A stretch of 42,357 bases of DNA from PALSA-1336 sp964592725 (GTDB lineage: Bacteria; Patescibacteriota; Doudnabacteria; UBA920), in contig CAZQFQ010000006.1 in NCBI GenBank assembly GCA_964592725.1, forward strand, positions 1 through 42,357, given 5' to 3'. The notes under the pieces were generated by a model. The model ran no database searches. It was given only the letters and a program-made list of their open reading frames with translations, and was not told the origin of the DNA. Of the stretch, positions 8,963-16,968 are shown piece by piece (within the stretch, counting starts at the first letter, position 1; each line of letters begins with the position of its first letter). The position numbers were made by a program, and so were the translations under genes.

Positions 8963-10401
8963 AACAGGAAAAATGGGAAATGATGACCAGAGGGAGAGTT
9001 TACTTACAGCGCTTTGCCATGGCTTTGTTGGGAATCAAAGACGACGGCGCCAAAGAGTTTTTAATTTCTCCCATAAGCGACGTCCTGTTTATTAACGTCG
9101 GCCCAAAAGTTTGGTTTGCCTGGAACAAAAAACAAATTAGCGATTACGGCAAAAAACTGTTGGAGCTAATTCCATCCCAAAAAAAATTCCAAAAACATTG
9201 CCAGGTTCTTATTGGACAATACCGTTTAGCGAACAATTGGGCGGAAAAAATTAGGAACCTGAATTTAAAACAACAAACTAACCGGCAACTTATAGACCTT
9301 TATAGAGGACTTTACAACGCAACCGGCAAAGTCCAGGTTTTGCTTGGGGCGGATGTGGATTGCATTGATTTATTTTTTGAAACTTTCTTACAAAGTGAGC
9401 TAAAAAAGGAGCTCAAAGGAAAATTAAACGACGAGGAATTTTTACCGCTTTACAAAAAACTTTCCGTTCCGGCCTATACAAGCTTTATTACCAACCAGCA
9501 TCGGGATACTCTGCTGGCCGCGCTGGCAGCCAAAAATGTTTTAGCCGCGGCCGGGCGTCTGGAGAAAAAATATTGGTGGACTGCCCTTGGTTGGGAAAAT
9601 GTTTTGCCGCACACGAAAAAATTCTTTATCGGGGAAATAAATCGCGGGAAAAAATCAGGGGATATCCGCGATAAGTTTAGAGCCATTAACGGCCAGGAAC
9701 GGCTGATAAAAAAACATCGCGGTTTAGAAATACAAAAATACCGGCTTTCATCTAAATTCCAATATCTTTTAAACGTACTTGATAAATACGCTTCCCTCCA
9801 CGACTTGAGAAAAGAAATGCAGGTAAAAAATGTTTATGCTTTTCATCTGCTTTTAAAAGAATCCGCGCGACGGCTCAAGCTTGGCGAGGAGGATTTGGCG
9901 TGGACGTGGTATCAAGAAACGCAAGAAATGTTGGCGGGGAAAAAATTTGACCGCAAAGAAATTGAACGGCGCAAAAAAGCTTTCGGGGCGATTATTATAA
10001 ACCACCGAATGAAAACCTACAGCGGGGATGATGCCATAAAAATGCTCAAAAAAATCCTAAAATCCGGACAAAGCAAGACCGCCGAAGCTAAAGGCCTGGG
10101 CGTAACCAAAGGCGTGGTTAAGGGTAAAGTTAAAGTTTGCAGCGGCTACCGCGAAGCTTTGGAGAAAATTAAACAGGGCAATATTTTAATAACGGGAATG
10201 ACGCTACCCGATTATTTGCCGGCCATGAAAAAAGCCGCGGCCATTGTCACGGACGAAGGCGGTATTACCTGCCACGCGGCCATTGTCTCCCGCGAACTCG
10301 GCAAAGTCTGCGTCGTCGGCACCAAAACCGCTTCCCAAATATTTAAGGATGGGGATATAGTTGAGGTGGATGCGAATAAGGGCATTGTAAAAAAATTATG
10401 A
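8959..10401 (+). CDS. Phosphohistidine swivel-domain protein, paralogue 6
   Basis: 480 aa. Family signatures in order: VWFAWNKKQISDYG in the N-terminal part, PAYTSFITNQHRD, KKYWWTALGWE, SLHDLRKEM, and the His domain EGGITCHAAIVSREL with His439. The Cys just before the His (TCH) matches the form usual in PEP synthases, whereas paralogues 1-5 have SH. The tail switches here from the ANHG form to ANKG, which continues in most downstream copies. The array therefore seems to split into an upstream and a downstream subgroup at this point. It overlaps both neighbours by 4 nt. Confidence 0.86.
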   Translation: MKQEKWEMMTRGRVYLQRFAMALLGIKDDGAKEFLISPISDVLFINVGPKVWFAWNKKQISDYGKKLLELIPSQKKFQKHCQVLIGQYRLANNWAEKIRNLNLKQQTNRQLIDLYRGLYNATGKVQVLLGADVDCIDLFFETFLQSELKKELKGKLNDEEFLPLYKKLSVPAYTSFITNQHRDTLLAALAAKNVLAAAGRLEKKYWWTALGWENVLPHTKKFFIGEINRGKKSGDIRDKFRAINGQERLIKKHRGLEIQKYRLSSKFQYLLNVLDKYASLHDLRKEMQVKNVYAFHLLLKESARRLKLGEEDLAWTWYQETQEMLAGKKFDRKEIERRKKAFGAIIINHRMKTYSGDDAIKMLKKILKSGQSKTAEAKGLGVTKGVVKGKVKVCSGYREALEKIKQGNILITGMTLPDYLPAMKKAAAIVTDEGGITCHAAIVSRELGKVCVVGTKTASQIFKDGDIVEVDANKGIVKKL

Positions 10402-11882
10402 GAAACCATTACTTTAAAACTAAAGTTGTTAAAATGGGGCAATGGGCTACCACGATTTTGGATATGGAAACGTGGTACGGTCAGGAGACCAATTATTATT
10501 TTAAAAAGCTGTTTGGAATACCAAAAGGATTGCTTAAACTTTACGATGATACTACCGGATACTCCCACAATTATGTACCCGAAGACTATTTTATTTTACT
10601 GCACAAACAAATCAAAAAAATTAAATCAACAAATTACCGCGGGTTGGAAATAAAGTTAAAAACATTTTACGGTTTGGATAAAAAGGCAAAAAAAGAGGTC
10701 GGTAAAGTTTATAAGTATTCGACAAAGCTTACCAACAAACAGTTAAACATTGCTTTCCTAAAAATCCGCCACTGGATTCATCATCTAGCTATTTTTGACC
10801 AGTTCGGCTGGCTGGCAGAGGAAGGCTTTATGCCGCAAATGGAAAACATCTTAGTTAACAAACTCAAAATAAAAAAAGATTCTCCGGAATATCAGCGCGT
10901 ATTATTCGCATTGACCGCGCCGGAAAACATTTCAACAACATTAAGAGAGAGGCTGGCGGTTTTGGAGCAAGCGATCAAAATCGGAAGACAAAAGCAAACT
11001 TTAGCAGAAGCCGGCAAAATTCTCGCCAGGGATTTTGGCTGGCTGCCGATTTTTTGCTACGGCGAACCTTGGCCGGCCACACACTATTTAGATGAGGTCA
11101 AAAAACTTGCCAAAAAAGATGTTTCGGCTTTAGAAAAAGAATGTCAAAAACTCAAAGATCACAGCTTTAGGCGCAACCGCGATATCACGGAAATATCAAA
11201 AAAATATAAAATTGGTAAAAGAGATTTACAAATTTTTATTGATTTTGGATTAGCAACAGATACCAGAAACGAGGCGGAATATTTTGTCAGTTTTGGCGGA
11301 TATTTTTTGATGCCTCTTTACAAAGAAATTGCCAAAAAACTGTTTATTTCGGTAAAACAGTTGCGGGATTTCACGGAAGAGGAAGTGTCCGACGCTTTGC
11401 TGGGTAAAGTAACGGCTGAGTCAATTCTCGCAAAAAAAAGCAAATACAGCGGCTTCGGTTACGACAAAAAGATGCAAAAAAGAATTGATTTTGCACCCGC
11501 AGAAGCCGAAAAACTTTTTAAATATATTGAAAGTTACGTAAAACCTATCCAGGGCGGGGATGAAAACCGCGGTACTTGTGCGAGTCCGGGCGTTGCAAAA
11601 GGCAAAATTCGTATTGTCCCCTATCCCAAAGATAATCATAAAGTTAAGCAGGGCGATATCTTGGTGACATACGCGACTACTACGGATTATTTGCCCGCGA
11701 TGAAACGCGCCGCGGCTATTATAACGGAAGTCGGCGGCCTAACCTGCCACGCGGCCGTGGTCTCCCGCGAATTCGGCATCCCCTGCATCGTCGCTTTAAA
11801 AAACGCCATGAAAAATTTTAAAGACGGGCAAATGGTGGAGGTGGATGCTAATAAAGGTATTGTAAAAAAAGTCAATAAATAA
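10398..11882 (+). CDS. Phosphohistidine swivel-domain protein, paralogue 7
   Basis: 494 aa and one of the more diverged copies. The N-terminus (WATTILDMETWYG) is unlike its neighbours. The middle carries FGWLPIFCYGEPWPA, a form shared with the distant paralogue 13 rather than with adjacent copies, and TDTRNEAE in the D-x-R-K position. The His domain has TEVGGLTCHAAVVSREF with His451; the usual DEGG is EVGG and the IGT after the Cys is VAL. The catalytic His and GG are kept. A nuclease-like gene starts 18 nt downstream and interrupts the run of overlapping paralogues. Confidence 0.84.
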   Translation: MRNHYFKTKVVKMGQWATTILDMETWYGQETNYYFKKLFGIPKGLLKLYDDTTGYSHNYVPEDYFILLHKQIKKIKSTNYRGLEIKLKTFYGLDKKAKKEVGKVYKYSTKLTNKQLNIAFLKIRHWIHHLAIFDQFGWLAEEGFMPQMENILVNKLKIKKDSPEYQRVLFALTAPENISTTLRERLAVLEQAIKIGRQKQTLAEAGKILARDFGWLPIFCYGEPWPATHYLDEVKKLAKKDVSALEKECQKLKDHSFRRNRDITEISKKYKIGKRDLQIFIDFGLATDTRNEAEYFVSFGGYFLMPLYKEIAKKLFISVKQLRDFTEEEVSDALLGKVTAESILAKKSKYSGFGYDKKMQKRIDFAPAEAEKLFKYIESYVKPIQGGDENRGTCASPGVAKGKIRIVPYPKDNHKVKQGDILVTYATTTDYLPAMKRAAAIITEVGGLTCHAAVVSREFGIPCIVALKNAMKNFKDGQMVEVDANKGIVKKVNK

Positions 11883-11900
11883 ATTTAAGATTAACCGTTT

Positions 11901-12314
11901 ATGCCTTTCCAAAAATTTAACAATTTATTAAGCACTCGGAGGGCGGAATATAAGGCATTTGCCGCTGTTTATTGCGCTTGCCTTAAAGAATACGTTACTT
12001 TTAATTCGGATGGGTTTAATCATTTGCGTTGGCATGTTGACGGGCGCCCCAGACAACCGGCGGAGCAGATGCATAAATTAGGCCTACTGCCTTTGGTGAG
12101 GGCGGTAATTATTAACGCGAAAGCTCCTTTGGAATATGAGAGGCGTCAAGCTCCGATTGGAAGAAAGAAAAAAGGAGGCGAGAAAATTTTAAAAGATATA
12201 GAATATTGGGGACTGACTGCTGTTGTTGGTAAGCAAAATGTGAAAACAAAAGTGATATTAAGAAAAGTCGGGACGGGCAAAATTCATTTTTGGAGCGTAA
12301 TGAAAATGCATTAA
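11901..12314 (+). CDS. BECR-type nuclease-like protein (candidate toxin)
   Basis: 137 aa. The pattern YVTFNSDGFNHLRWH, then a basic R-x-P stretch, hydrophobic strands, and a C-terminal KVILRKVGTGKIHFWSVM resembles the phage Barnase-EndoU-ColicinE5/D-RelE-like (PBECR) nuclease families, which are small RNase-fold proteins. Candidate catalytic residues are His in NHLRWH and the C-terminal His-Phe-x-Ser; the assignment is from memory of the family pattern. No obvious antitoxin gene adjoins it. A structured RNA transcribed from the other strand ends just past its stop. It replaces most of a lost array member whose tail survives at 12467. It could instead be an unrelated cargo gene. Confidence 0.45.
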   Translation: MPFQKFNNLLSTRRAEYKAFAAVYCACLKEYVTFNSDGFNHLRWHVDGRPRQPAEQMHKLGLLPLVRAVIINAKAPLEYERRQAPIGRKKKGGEKILKDIEYWGLTAVVGKQNVKTKVILRKVGTGKIHFWSVMKMH

Positions 12315-12318
12315 ATAC

Positions 12319-12404
12319 AAAAAAACCCCTGCTTAGAGGCTTTTAAGTGTATCCGCTTCGGCTTAGGAAATCCTTGTCCGAAAGGGGCTTTCGCCCACGG
12401 ATAC
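12319..12404 (-). ncRNA. Candidate 86-nt structured RNA, three-way junction
   Basis: Read on the - strand, gtatccg and cggatac close a long stem (11 bp including flanks, 12398-12408 with 12345-12355). Inside are a GGGC-GAAA-GCCC hairpin and a longer hairpin closed by cuuucgg/ccgaag. A terminator hairpin (ccuc/gggg) and seven U residues follow. A promoter sits at the right distance upstream. It fits none of the classes I know (not 4.5S, 6S, tmRNA, hammerhead). It converges on the nuclease gene. Function unknown. Confidence 0.55.
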
Positions 12405-12410
12405 ATTTCA

Positions 12411-12439
12411 ATAGTATAACGAATTTTATAAACTGTCAA
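12411..12439 (-). promoter_or_regulatory. Sigma-70-type promoter for the - strand RNA
   Basis: On the - strand a perfect TTGACA (12434-12439) is followed by a 17-nt spacer and TACTAT (12411-12416); an overlapping TATACT gives a shorter spacer. The expected start is at about 12404, exactly where the closing stem of the RNA begins. Confidence 0.6.
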
Positions 12440-12466
12440 TAAACATTCAAAAAAATGCTTATGATT

Positions 12467-12526
12467 AAGCGGATAAAAATGGCAGAAGTCGATACTAATA
12501 AGGGAATTGACGGTAGAATAAAATAA
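12467..12526 (+). pseudogene. Remnant tail of a lost array member
   Basis: Translated in the frame ending at the TAA at 12524, this 60-nt stretch gives IKRIKMAEVDTNKGIDGRIK. It aligns without gaps to the end of the paralogues (FKDGDMVEVDANKGIVKKIK). It ends 4 nt before the ATG of paralogue 8, the place where a preceding paralogue would end. The body of that gene is gone and the nuclease gene plus the RNA gene stand in its place. Confidence 0.7.
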
Positions 12527-12530
12527 TCTT

Positions 12531-14003
12531 ATGGACTACAAAAAACTCATTTCCCACATTAATTCCAAAAACTGGTACCGGCAGGGAGCGGCCGTTAAGC
12601 TTTTGTATATTAGCTATCCTTACGATGCTTGTTCGCATTTTACGGTTAATGGAAAACAAATCCCCCATTACTACTTTGGCTACGTCGGTTTTTTGCGGAA
12701 TGATTTTATGAGTTACTACTTTACCGATGAAACCGCCGGGCAAGTCTGCAATTTTTACCTGGACAAGCAAAAAAGCAACTATAAATTTTTGCTGAATTTA
12801 AAAAATAATTGGGGAAAAAAGCTGTTTAACAAAGTCGTATCGTTATCGGACAAATTAAATCTTGCTGATTTGAGCCTGCTTTCGACCACAACATTAATCG
12901 CGGAATTTAATAAATTTTCCAAAATCTATGAAACCGCCTGGCGGGAATCCATATTTTTGGATGCTTTTGACATTCATAGTGAAAAAATCGCGGAGGGTGT
13001 TGTGGAAAAATATAAACTAAACATCGGCAAAAATGATCTTCAAATCTTAACATCGGCCAGCCAAAGGACTTTGGGACGACAGGCGGAACTGGAACTATTA
13101 AAATTGCTCGATGTAAAGTCACCATCGACAAAAATTAAAGCCTATGCCGAAAAATGGCACTGGCTGCAAAACGATTACGCCCATATAGAAAAACTAGGCG
13201 CTGATTATTTTTGGAACAAACTGCGAAAACTTAAAAATAATAAAAGCCTGCCGGCAAAAGAAAAGACAACCCTTCGCCAATTTGACGCAAACCTAAAATT
13301 GCGAAAAAAAATGCTTCAAAAAATCGGATGGCAATCCCAAGCCGCGGCAATATTAGAAGGACTTTCCACTTTATCCGTTTGGCGGGACAGCCGAAAAGCT
13401 CTAAATCAAATGGCAAGCTTTACGGTTAAAAGGCTTGCTTTGGAAATTGCCAAACGATTAAAAATATCCTTAAACGACCTGGAGCATCTCACATATTGGG
13501 AAGTTGCCCGATTATCGCACTCTCATCGAGGAAGTGGAAAACCGCATAAGACGACGAAAAAAAATGTCATTTCCAGAAAAAATGGGGTTTTGATTACCGA
13601 TTACCCCGGAAGAAAAATTCAAATCTATCCTGTTACAAAAAATGAATGGAAAATTAAAGCTTTGCTTGACAAGCTTATCAATCGCAAAGGGCTAAAAGGA
13701 AGCACGGCTTACCCGGGCATGGTACGGGGAAAAGTAAAAATAATGTTTTCCCAAAAAGATTTCCATAAAATGAAGAAGGGCGATATTTTAGTGGCGCCCA
13801 ACACGCGGCCGGAATACGTACCGATTATGAAAATCGCCGGAGCCATAATTTCCGAAGAAGGCGGCATTACCTGCCACTCCGCCATCGTCTCCCGCGAGCT
13901 CAAAATCCCCTGCATTGTTGGCGTCCAAGGCGCTACCGACCAGTTAAAAGATGGTGATATAATAGAAGTAGACGCCAACAAAGGGTTTATCACAAAGTTA
14001 TGA
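12531..14003 (+). CDS. Phosphohistidine swivel-domain protein, paralogue 8
   Basis: 490 aa. The N-terminal part is Tyr/His-rich (HYYFGYVGFLRNDF) before YYFTDETAGQV. The middle has GRQAELELLKL, KWHWLQNDYAHIEKLG and WRDSRKAL. The hinge LKGSTAYPGMVRGKVKI leads to EEGGITCHSAIVSREL with His449; Ser follows the His where other copies have Ala. The ATG at 12531 follows a decayed tail of another copy and a 216-nt gap that contains an opposing RNA gene. It overlaps paralogue 9 by 4 nt and begins a run of four overlapping copies. Confidence 0.85.
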   Translation: MDYKKLISHINSKNWYRQGAAVKLLYISYPYDACSHFTVNGKQIPHYYFGYVGFLRNDFMSYYFTDETAGQVCNFYLDKQKSNYKFLLNLKNNWGKKLFNKVVSLSDKLNLADLSLLSTTTLIAEFNKFSKIYETAWRESIFLDAFDIHSEKIAEGVVEKYKLNIGKNDLQILTSASQRTLGRQAELELLKLLDVKSPSTKIKAYAEKWHWLQNDYAHIEKLGADYFWNKLRKLKNNKSLPAKEKTTLRQFDANLKLRKKMLQKIGWQSQAAAILEGLSTLSVWRDSRKALNQMASFTVKRLALEIAKRLKISLNDLEHLTYWEVARLSHSHRGSGKPHKTTKKNVISRKNGVLITDYPGRKIQIYPVTKNEWKIKALLDKLINRKGLKGSTAYPGMVRGKVKIMFSQKDFHKMKKGDILVAPNTRPEYVPIMKIAGAIISEEGGITCHSAIVSRELKIPCIVGVQGATDQLKDGDIIEVDANKGFITKL

Positions 14004-15517
14004 AAAAGCCTTTCAAAAATGACTGGTTTGTTTGGGGGGAATGGCATACTATCCCATGGTTTCATAGTTGCTATATTTTTGGTTTGGCTTTGGAACTTAA
14101 AAGAAAAACAGGCATAAATCTTTCGCACGTCATTGCCGACCATGACGGCAAAGTCCAACGGATTTTTATTTCCCAAAGCGAATGGAAGAGTGCAGGTGAA
14201 AAATACTTCCAAAAAGTTATAAAAAATCCGACAGTTTTAGAAAAAAACCTGGCAGAAGTGGAAGACTGGGCAAAGAAGCTATTTAGAATAAACAGGCGCC
14301 TTTTACATTTGAATCCAACAGTACTCAGCCTTTCGGAAATATACCGTTTATATAAAGATTATCACCAAGCTACACACGAGCTTTGGAGCAACGGGATGGT
14401 AACAAATTTATTGGAATTAAACCAATCACTTTTATCCGATTATTTACGTTCATATGTAAAAACACGCGCCGGACGGTTTTTTGGCCAGGAAGAATGGCAA
14501 GCACTAATCCTCCCCACCGAACTTTCTTTCATCCAAAAAGAAGAGTTGGATTTTTTAAAACTGGCGCTTAAAATCCAAAAAAAATCCAAAATATCGGCGC
14601 AAATAATTAAAAGCAAAAATATCAAAAAAACCTTAAGTCAAGATAAGAGCCTATCTAGTATTTTTTATAAACACATCTCTACCTATTGCTGGACGCAATA
14701 TGGCTGGATGGGTCCGGCGCTGACTCCCGAGTACTATGAGGCAAGACTACGAGGCTTATTAAAAGCAAAAAATGCGTCAAAATTACTTGAGACTCTAAAT
14801 GAAAATTATAGATCCCTTGCCCAAAAACAAAAATGGTCAGAAAGACATTTGCCGATAGACGCCAAGCGCAAACGATTGCTACATGATCTCCGCCGCCTAC
14901 TGTTTAATAAGGCTCTGCGGGTAGACGCACTCTATCAGGGATACTATGCCTGGCATCCATATATGCGACAAATTTCTAAAATTACGGGAGTCCCTTTAAA
15001 AATTCTTTACTCTTACCATGGCGATGAAATCGCCGAAATATTCAAAGGGAGAAAACCTAATAAAAAACTAGCGCAGCGCGCGAATGATTATTCAATTTTA
15101 ATAAAAGAAAGCGCCGGTTTGGTTTTTTATGTAGGCAGTCAGGCTAGAATAAAAATACACAATGTGGTAAACGCCATAAAAAACATAAAATCCATAGCGG
15201 AATTAAAAGGACAAATAGCCTATAATGGCTGTGTTACAGGTACAGTTAAAATTGTCTACTCCACAAAAGACGTGGATAAAGTTAAATATGGCGACATTTT
15301 AGTTTCTACTACAACAGATCCATCTATTTTACCGGCAATGAAAAAGGCCGCCGCTTTTGTAACCGATATGGGCGGCTTAACCGCTCATGCCGCCATCGTC
15401 GCCAGGGAACTAAAAAAACCGTGTATAGTCGGAACACAAATCGCGACTAAAATTTTTAAAGATGGGGATGTGGTAGAAGTGGACGCGAATAAAGGAACTA
15501 TAAATAAAATAAGCTGA
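14000..15517 (+). CDS. Phosphohistidine swivel-domain protein, paralogue 9
   Basis: 505 aa, the longest copy. Signatures: WFVWGEWHTIPWFHS near the N-terminus, LPTELSFIQKEELDFLKL, YCWTQYGWMGPALTPEYY, LLHDLRRLL in the D-x-R-K position, and the His domain DMGGLTAHAAIVAREL with His463. The middle section is longer than in the other copies. It overlaps paralogue 8 by 4 nt and paralogue 10 by a single base (TGATG). AT-rich patches in the middle suggest less codon constraint or later divergence, judged only by eye. Confidence 0.85.
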   Translation: MKKPFKNDWFVWGEWHTIPWFHSCYIFGLALELKRKTGINLSHVIADHDGKVQRIFISQSEWKSAGEKYFQKVIKNPTVLEKNLAEVEDWAKKLFRINRRLLHLNPTVLSLSEIYRLYKDYHQATHELWSNGMVTNLLELNQSLLSDYLRSYVKTRAGRFFGQEEWQALILPTELSFIQKEELDFLKLALKIQKKSKISAQIIKSKNIKKTLSQDKSLSSIFYKHISTYCWTQYGWMGPALTPEYYEARLRGLLKAKNASKLLETLNENYRSLAQKQKWSERHLPIDAKRKRLLHDLRRLLFNKALRVDALYQGYYAWHPYMRQISKITGVPLKILYSYHGDEIAEIFKGRKPNKKLAQRANDYSILIKESAGLVFYVGSQARIKIHNVVNAIKNIKSIAELKGQIAYNGCVTGTVKIVYSTKDVDKVKYGDILVSTTTDPSILPAMKKAAAFVTDMGGLTAHAAIVARELKKPCIVGTQIATKIFKDGDVVEVDANKGTINKIS

Positions 15518-16968
15518 TGGTAAATCCAAAAAAACCGATTGAGCAGTGGGGGCCGATAGATGCGGTTATTCTGTATATGTCTTTTTGGTTTCACAACGTT
15601 GGTCCGGGCATAACTAAAAAATGGGATGTCAGCTGGCCGGAGCTTTTGGCTTACTTCAAAGACCGCCGCATAACGTATTATTGGGAAAGGGCCTCTATGC
15701 AGAGAGAAGGAGAAAATGCCTTGCGGGCCTGGCTTATCCCAAAATCCAAATTTAAAAAAATTCATAACGAATACCTCAAAACTTGGAAAGGCTGTTTGAG
15801 CTTGGAAAAATGGATCGATATAAATTTAAACGATGTCCATGATAAAAACGGTCTTGCTTCACTAGTTCAACAAACATACGAATGCTTTACTGACTTTTGG
15901 AACGTTAGTTTAATTTTTGAAGAGTCTAATTACGCGGCTCCGCGCTATATGGAAAAGCGCTTAAAAGGAAAAATTCCGCCTCAAAATATGGCGAATGCTT
16001 TAGAAGTACTGCTTACACCGGAAAAATTAAGTTTTCACCAGCAAGAAGAGTTGGAACTGTTCAAACTTTATGTCAAGGCTAAAAACAAAAAACAGCTCGA
16101 TGTATTACTTGGACGGCATACGAAAAAATGGCATTGGGTAGACAACAGTTACCTCGGATGCAAACATCTTAAGCCCAGAGATTTTTCCAAACGCTTAAAA
16201 GGAATCTCCCGGTCCTGGGCTAAAAGTAAAATTCAAAATATTGAACAATACGGCAAAAATACCCTGAAAAAGAAACAACAATTGGTAAAACGATTTAAAT
16301 TAGGAGCACATATGCTGGAACTTGCCCAACTTATATCATATTCAATTTGGTGGCAGGACGATCGCAAAGCCAAAACCTGGCAAGCACATAGCTTCATTGA
16401 AAAATTGGCAAAAAAAACATCAACTCTTTATTCCATGCCGCTTAAAGACTTGGCTTTATATAATGCGGAAGAATTCTTTAATTTGCATACATATGGCAGG
16501 AAGCTTTCGCCTCTTGCCTTAAAAAACCGCCTGGCTCATACGGTCATAAACACGACCCCGCGTCGTTATACTATGAAAAGTGATAAGCGGTCGAAAAGCA
16601 TGATTAAACCTTTCCTTCTTCTAAATACCAAATCCGTAACTACCAATATAATTACAGGGACAGTCGTGAGTAAAGGAAAAGGCAGTGTTACCGGTAAAAT
16701 AAAAATTATCCTGAGCCCGCACAATGGAGAAAAAATACGTCCTGGCGATATTTTAGTTGCACCCATGACTTCGCCTGACTACGTGCCGCTGATGCGCCAA
16801 GCCAAGGCTATCTTAACCGACTTTGGAGGCCTAATGTCCCACGCCGCGGTAATCTCGCGGGAACTTAATATCCCCTGCATAGTAAACACCAAAATCGCCA
16901 CTCAAATTTTAAAGGACGGCGACCGAGTAACCATTAACACCGAATCAGGCATAATCACAAAACTATGA
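15517..16968 (+). CDS. Phosphohistidine swivel-domain protein, paralogue 10
   Basis: 483 aa. Signatures: LLTPEKLSFHQQEELELFKL, KWHWVDNSYLGCKHL and WWQDDRKAK, the last close to paralogue 1. The His domain is DFGGLMSHAAVISREL with His442. The end departs from the family: DGDRVTINTESG replaces the nearly constant DGD-x-VEVDANKG, so an acidic patch at the C-terminal strand is changed. This may affect docking to the ATP-grasp partner. The start overlaps the previous stop by one base and the end overlaps paralogue 11 by 4 nt. Confidence 0.85.
   Translation: MVNPKKPIEQWGPIDAVILYMSFWFHNVGPGITKKWDVSWPELLAYFKDRRITYYWERASMQREGENALRAWLIPKSKFKKIHNEYLKTWKGCLSLEKWIDINLNDVHDKNGLASLVQQTYECFTDFWNVSLIFEESNYAAPRYMEKRLKGKIPPQNMANALEVLLTPEKLSFHQQEELELFKLYVKAKNKKQLDVLLGRHTKKWHWVDNSYLGCKHLKPRDFSKRLKGISRSWAKSKIQNIEQYGKNTLKKKQQLVKRFKLGAHMLELAQLISYSIWWQDDRKAKTWQAHSFIEKLAKKTSTLYSMPLKDLALYNAEEFFNLHTYGRKLSPLALKNRLAHTVINTTPRRYTMKSDKRSKSMIKPFLLLNTKSVTTNIITGTVVSKGKGSVTGKIKIILSPHNGEKIRPGDILVAPMTSPDYVPLMRQAKAILTDFGGLMSHAAVISRELNIPCIVNTKIATQILKDGDRVTINTESGIITKL

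Noticed and set aside
12319..12404. Known RNA class (hammerhead, 4.5S SRP RNA, 6S, tmRNA)
   Set aside because: No CUGANGA core, no GGAA-type SRP loop, and too short for 6S or tmRNA.
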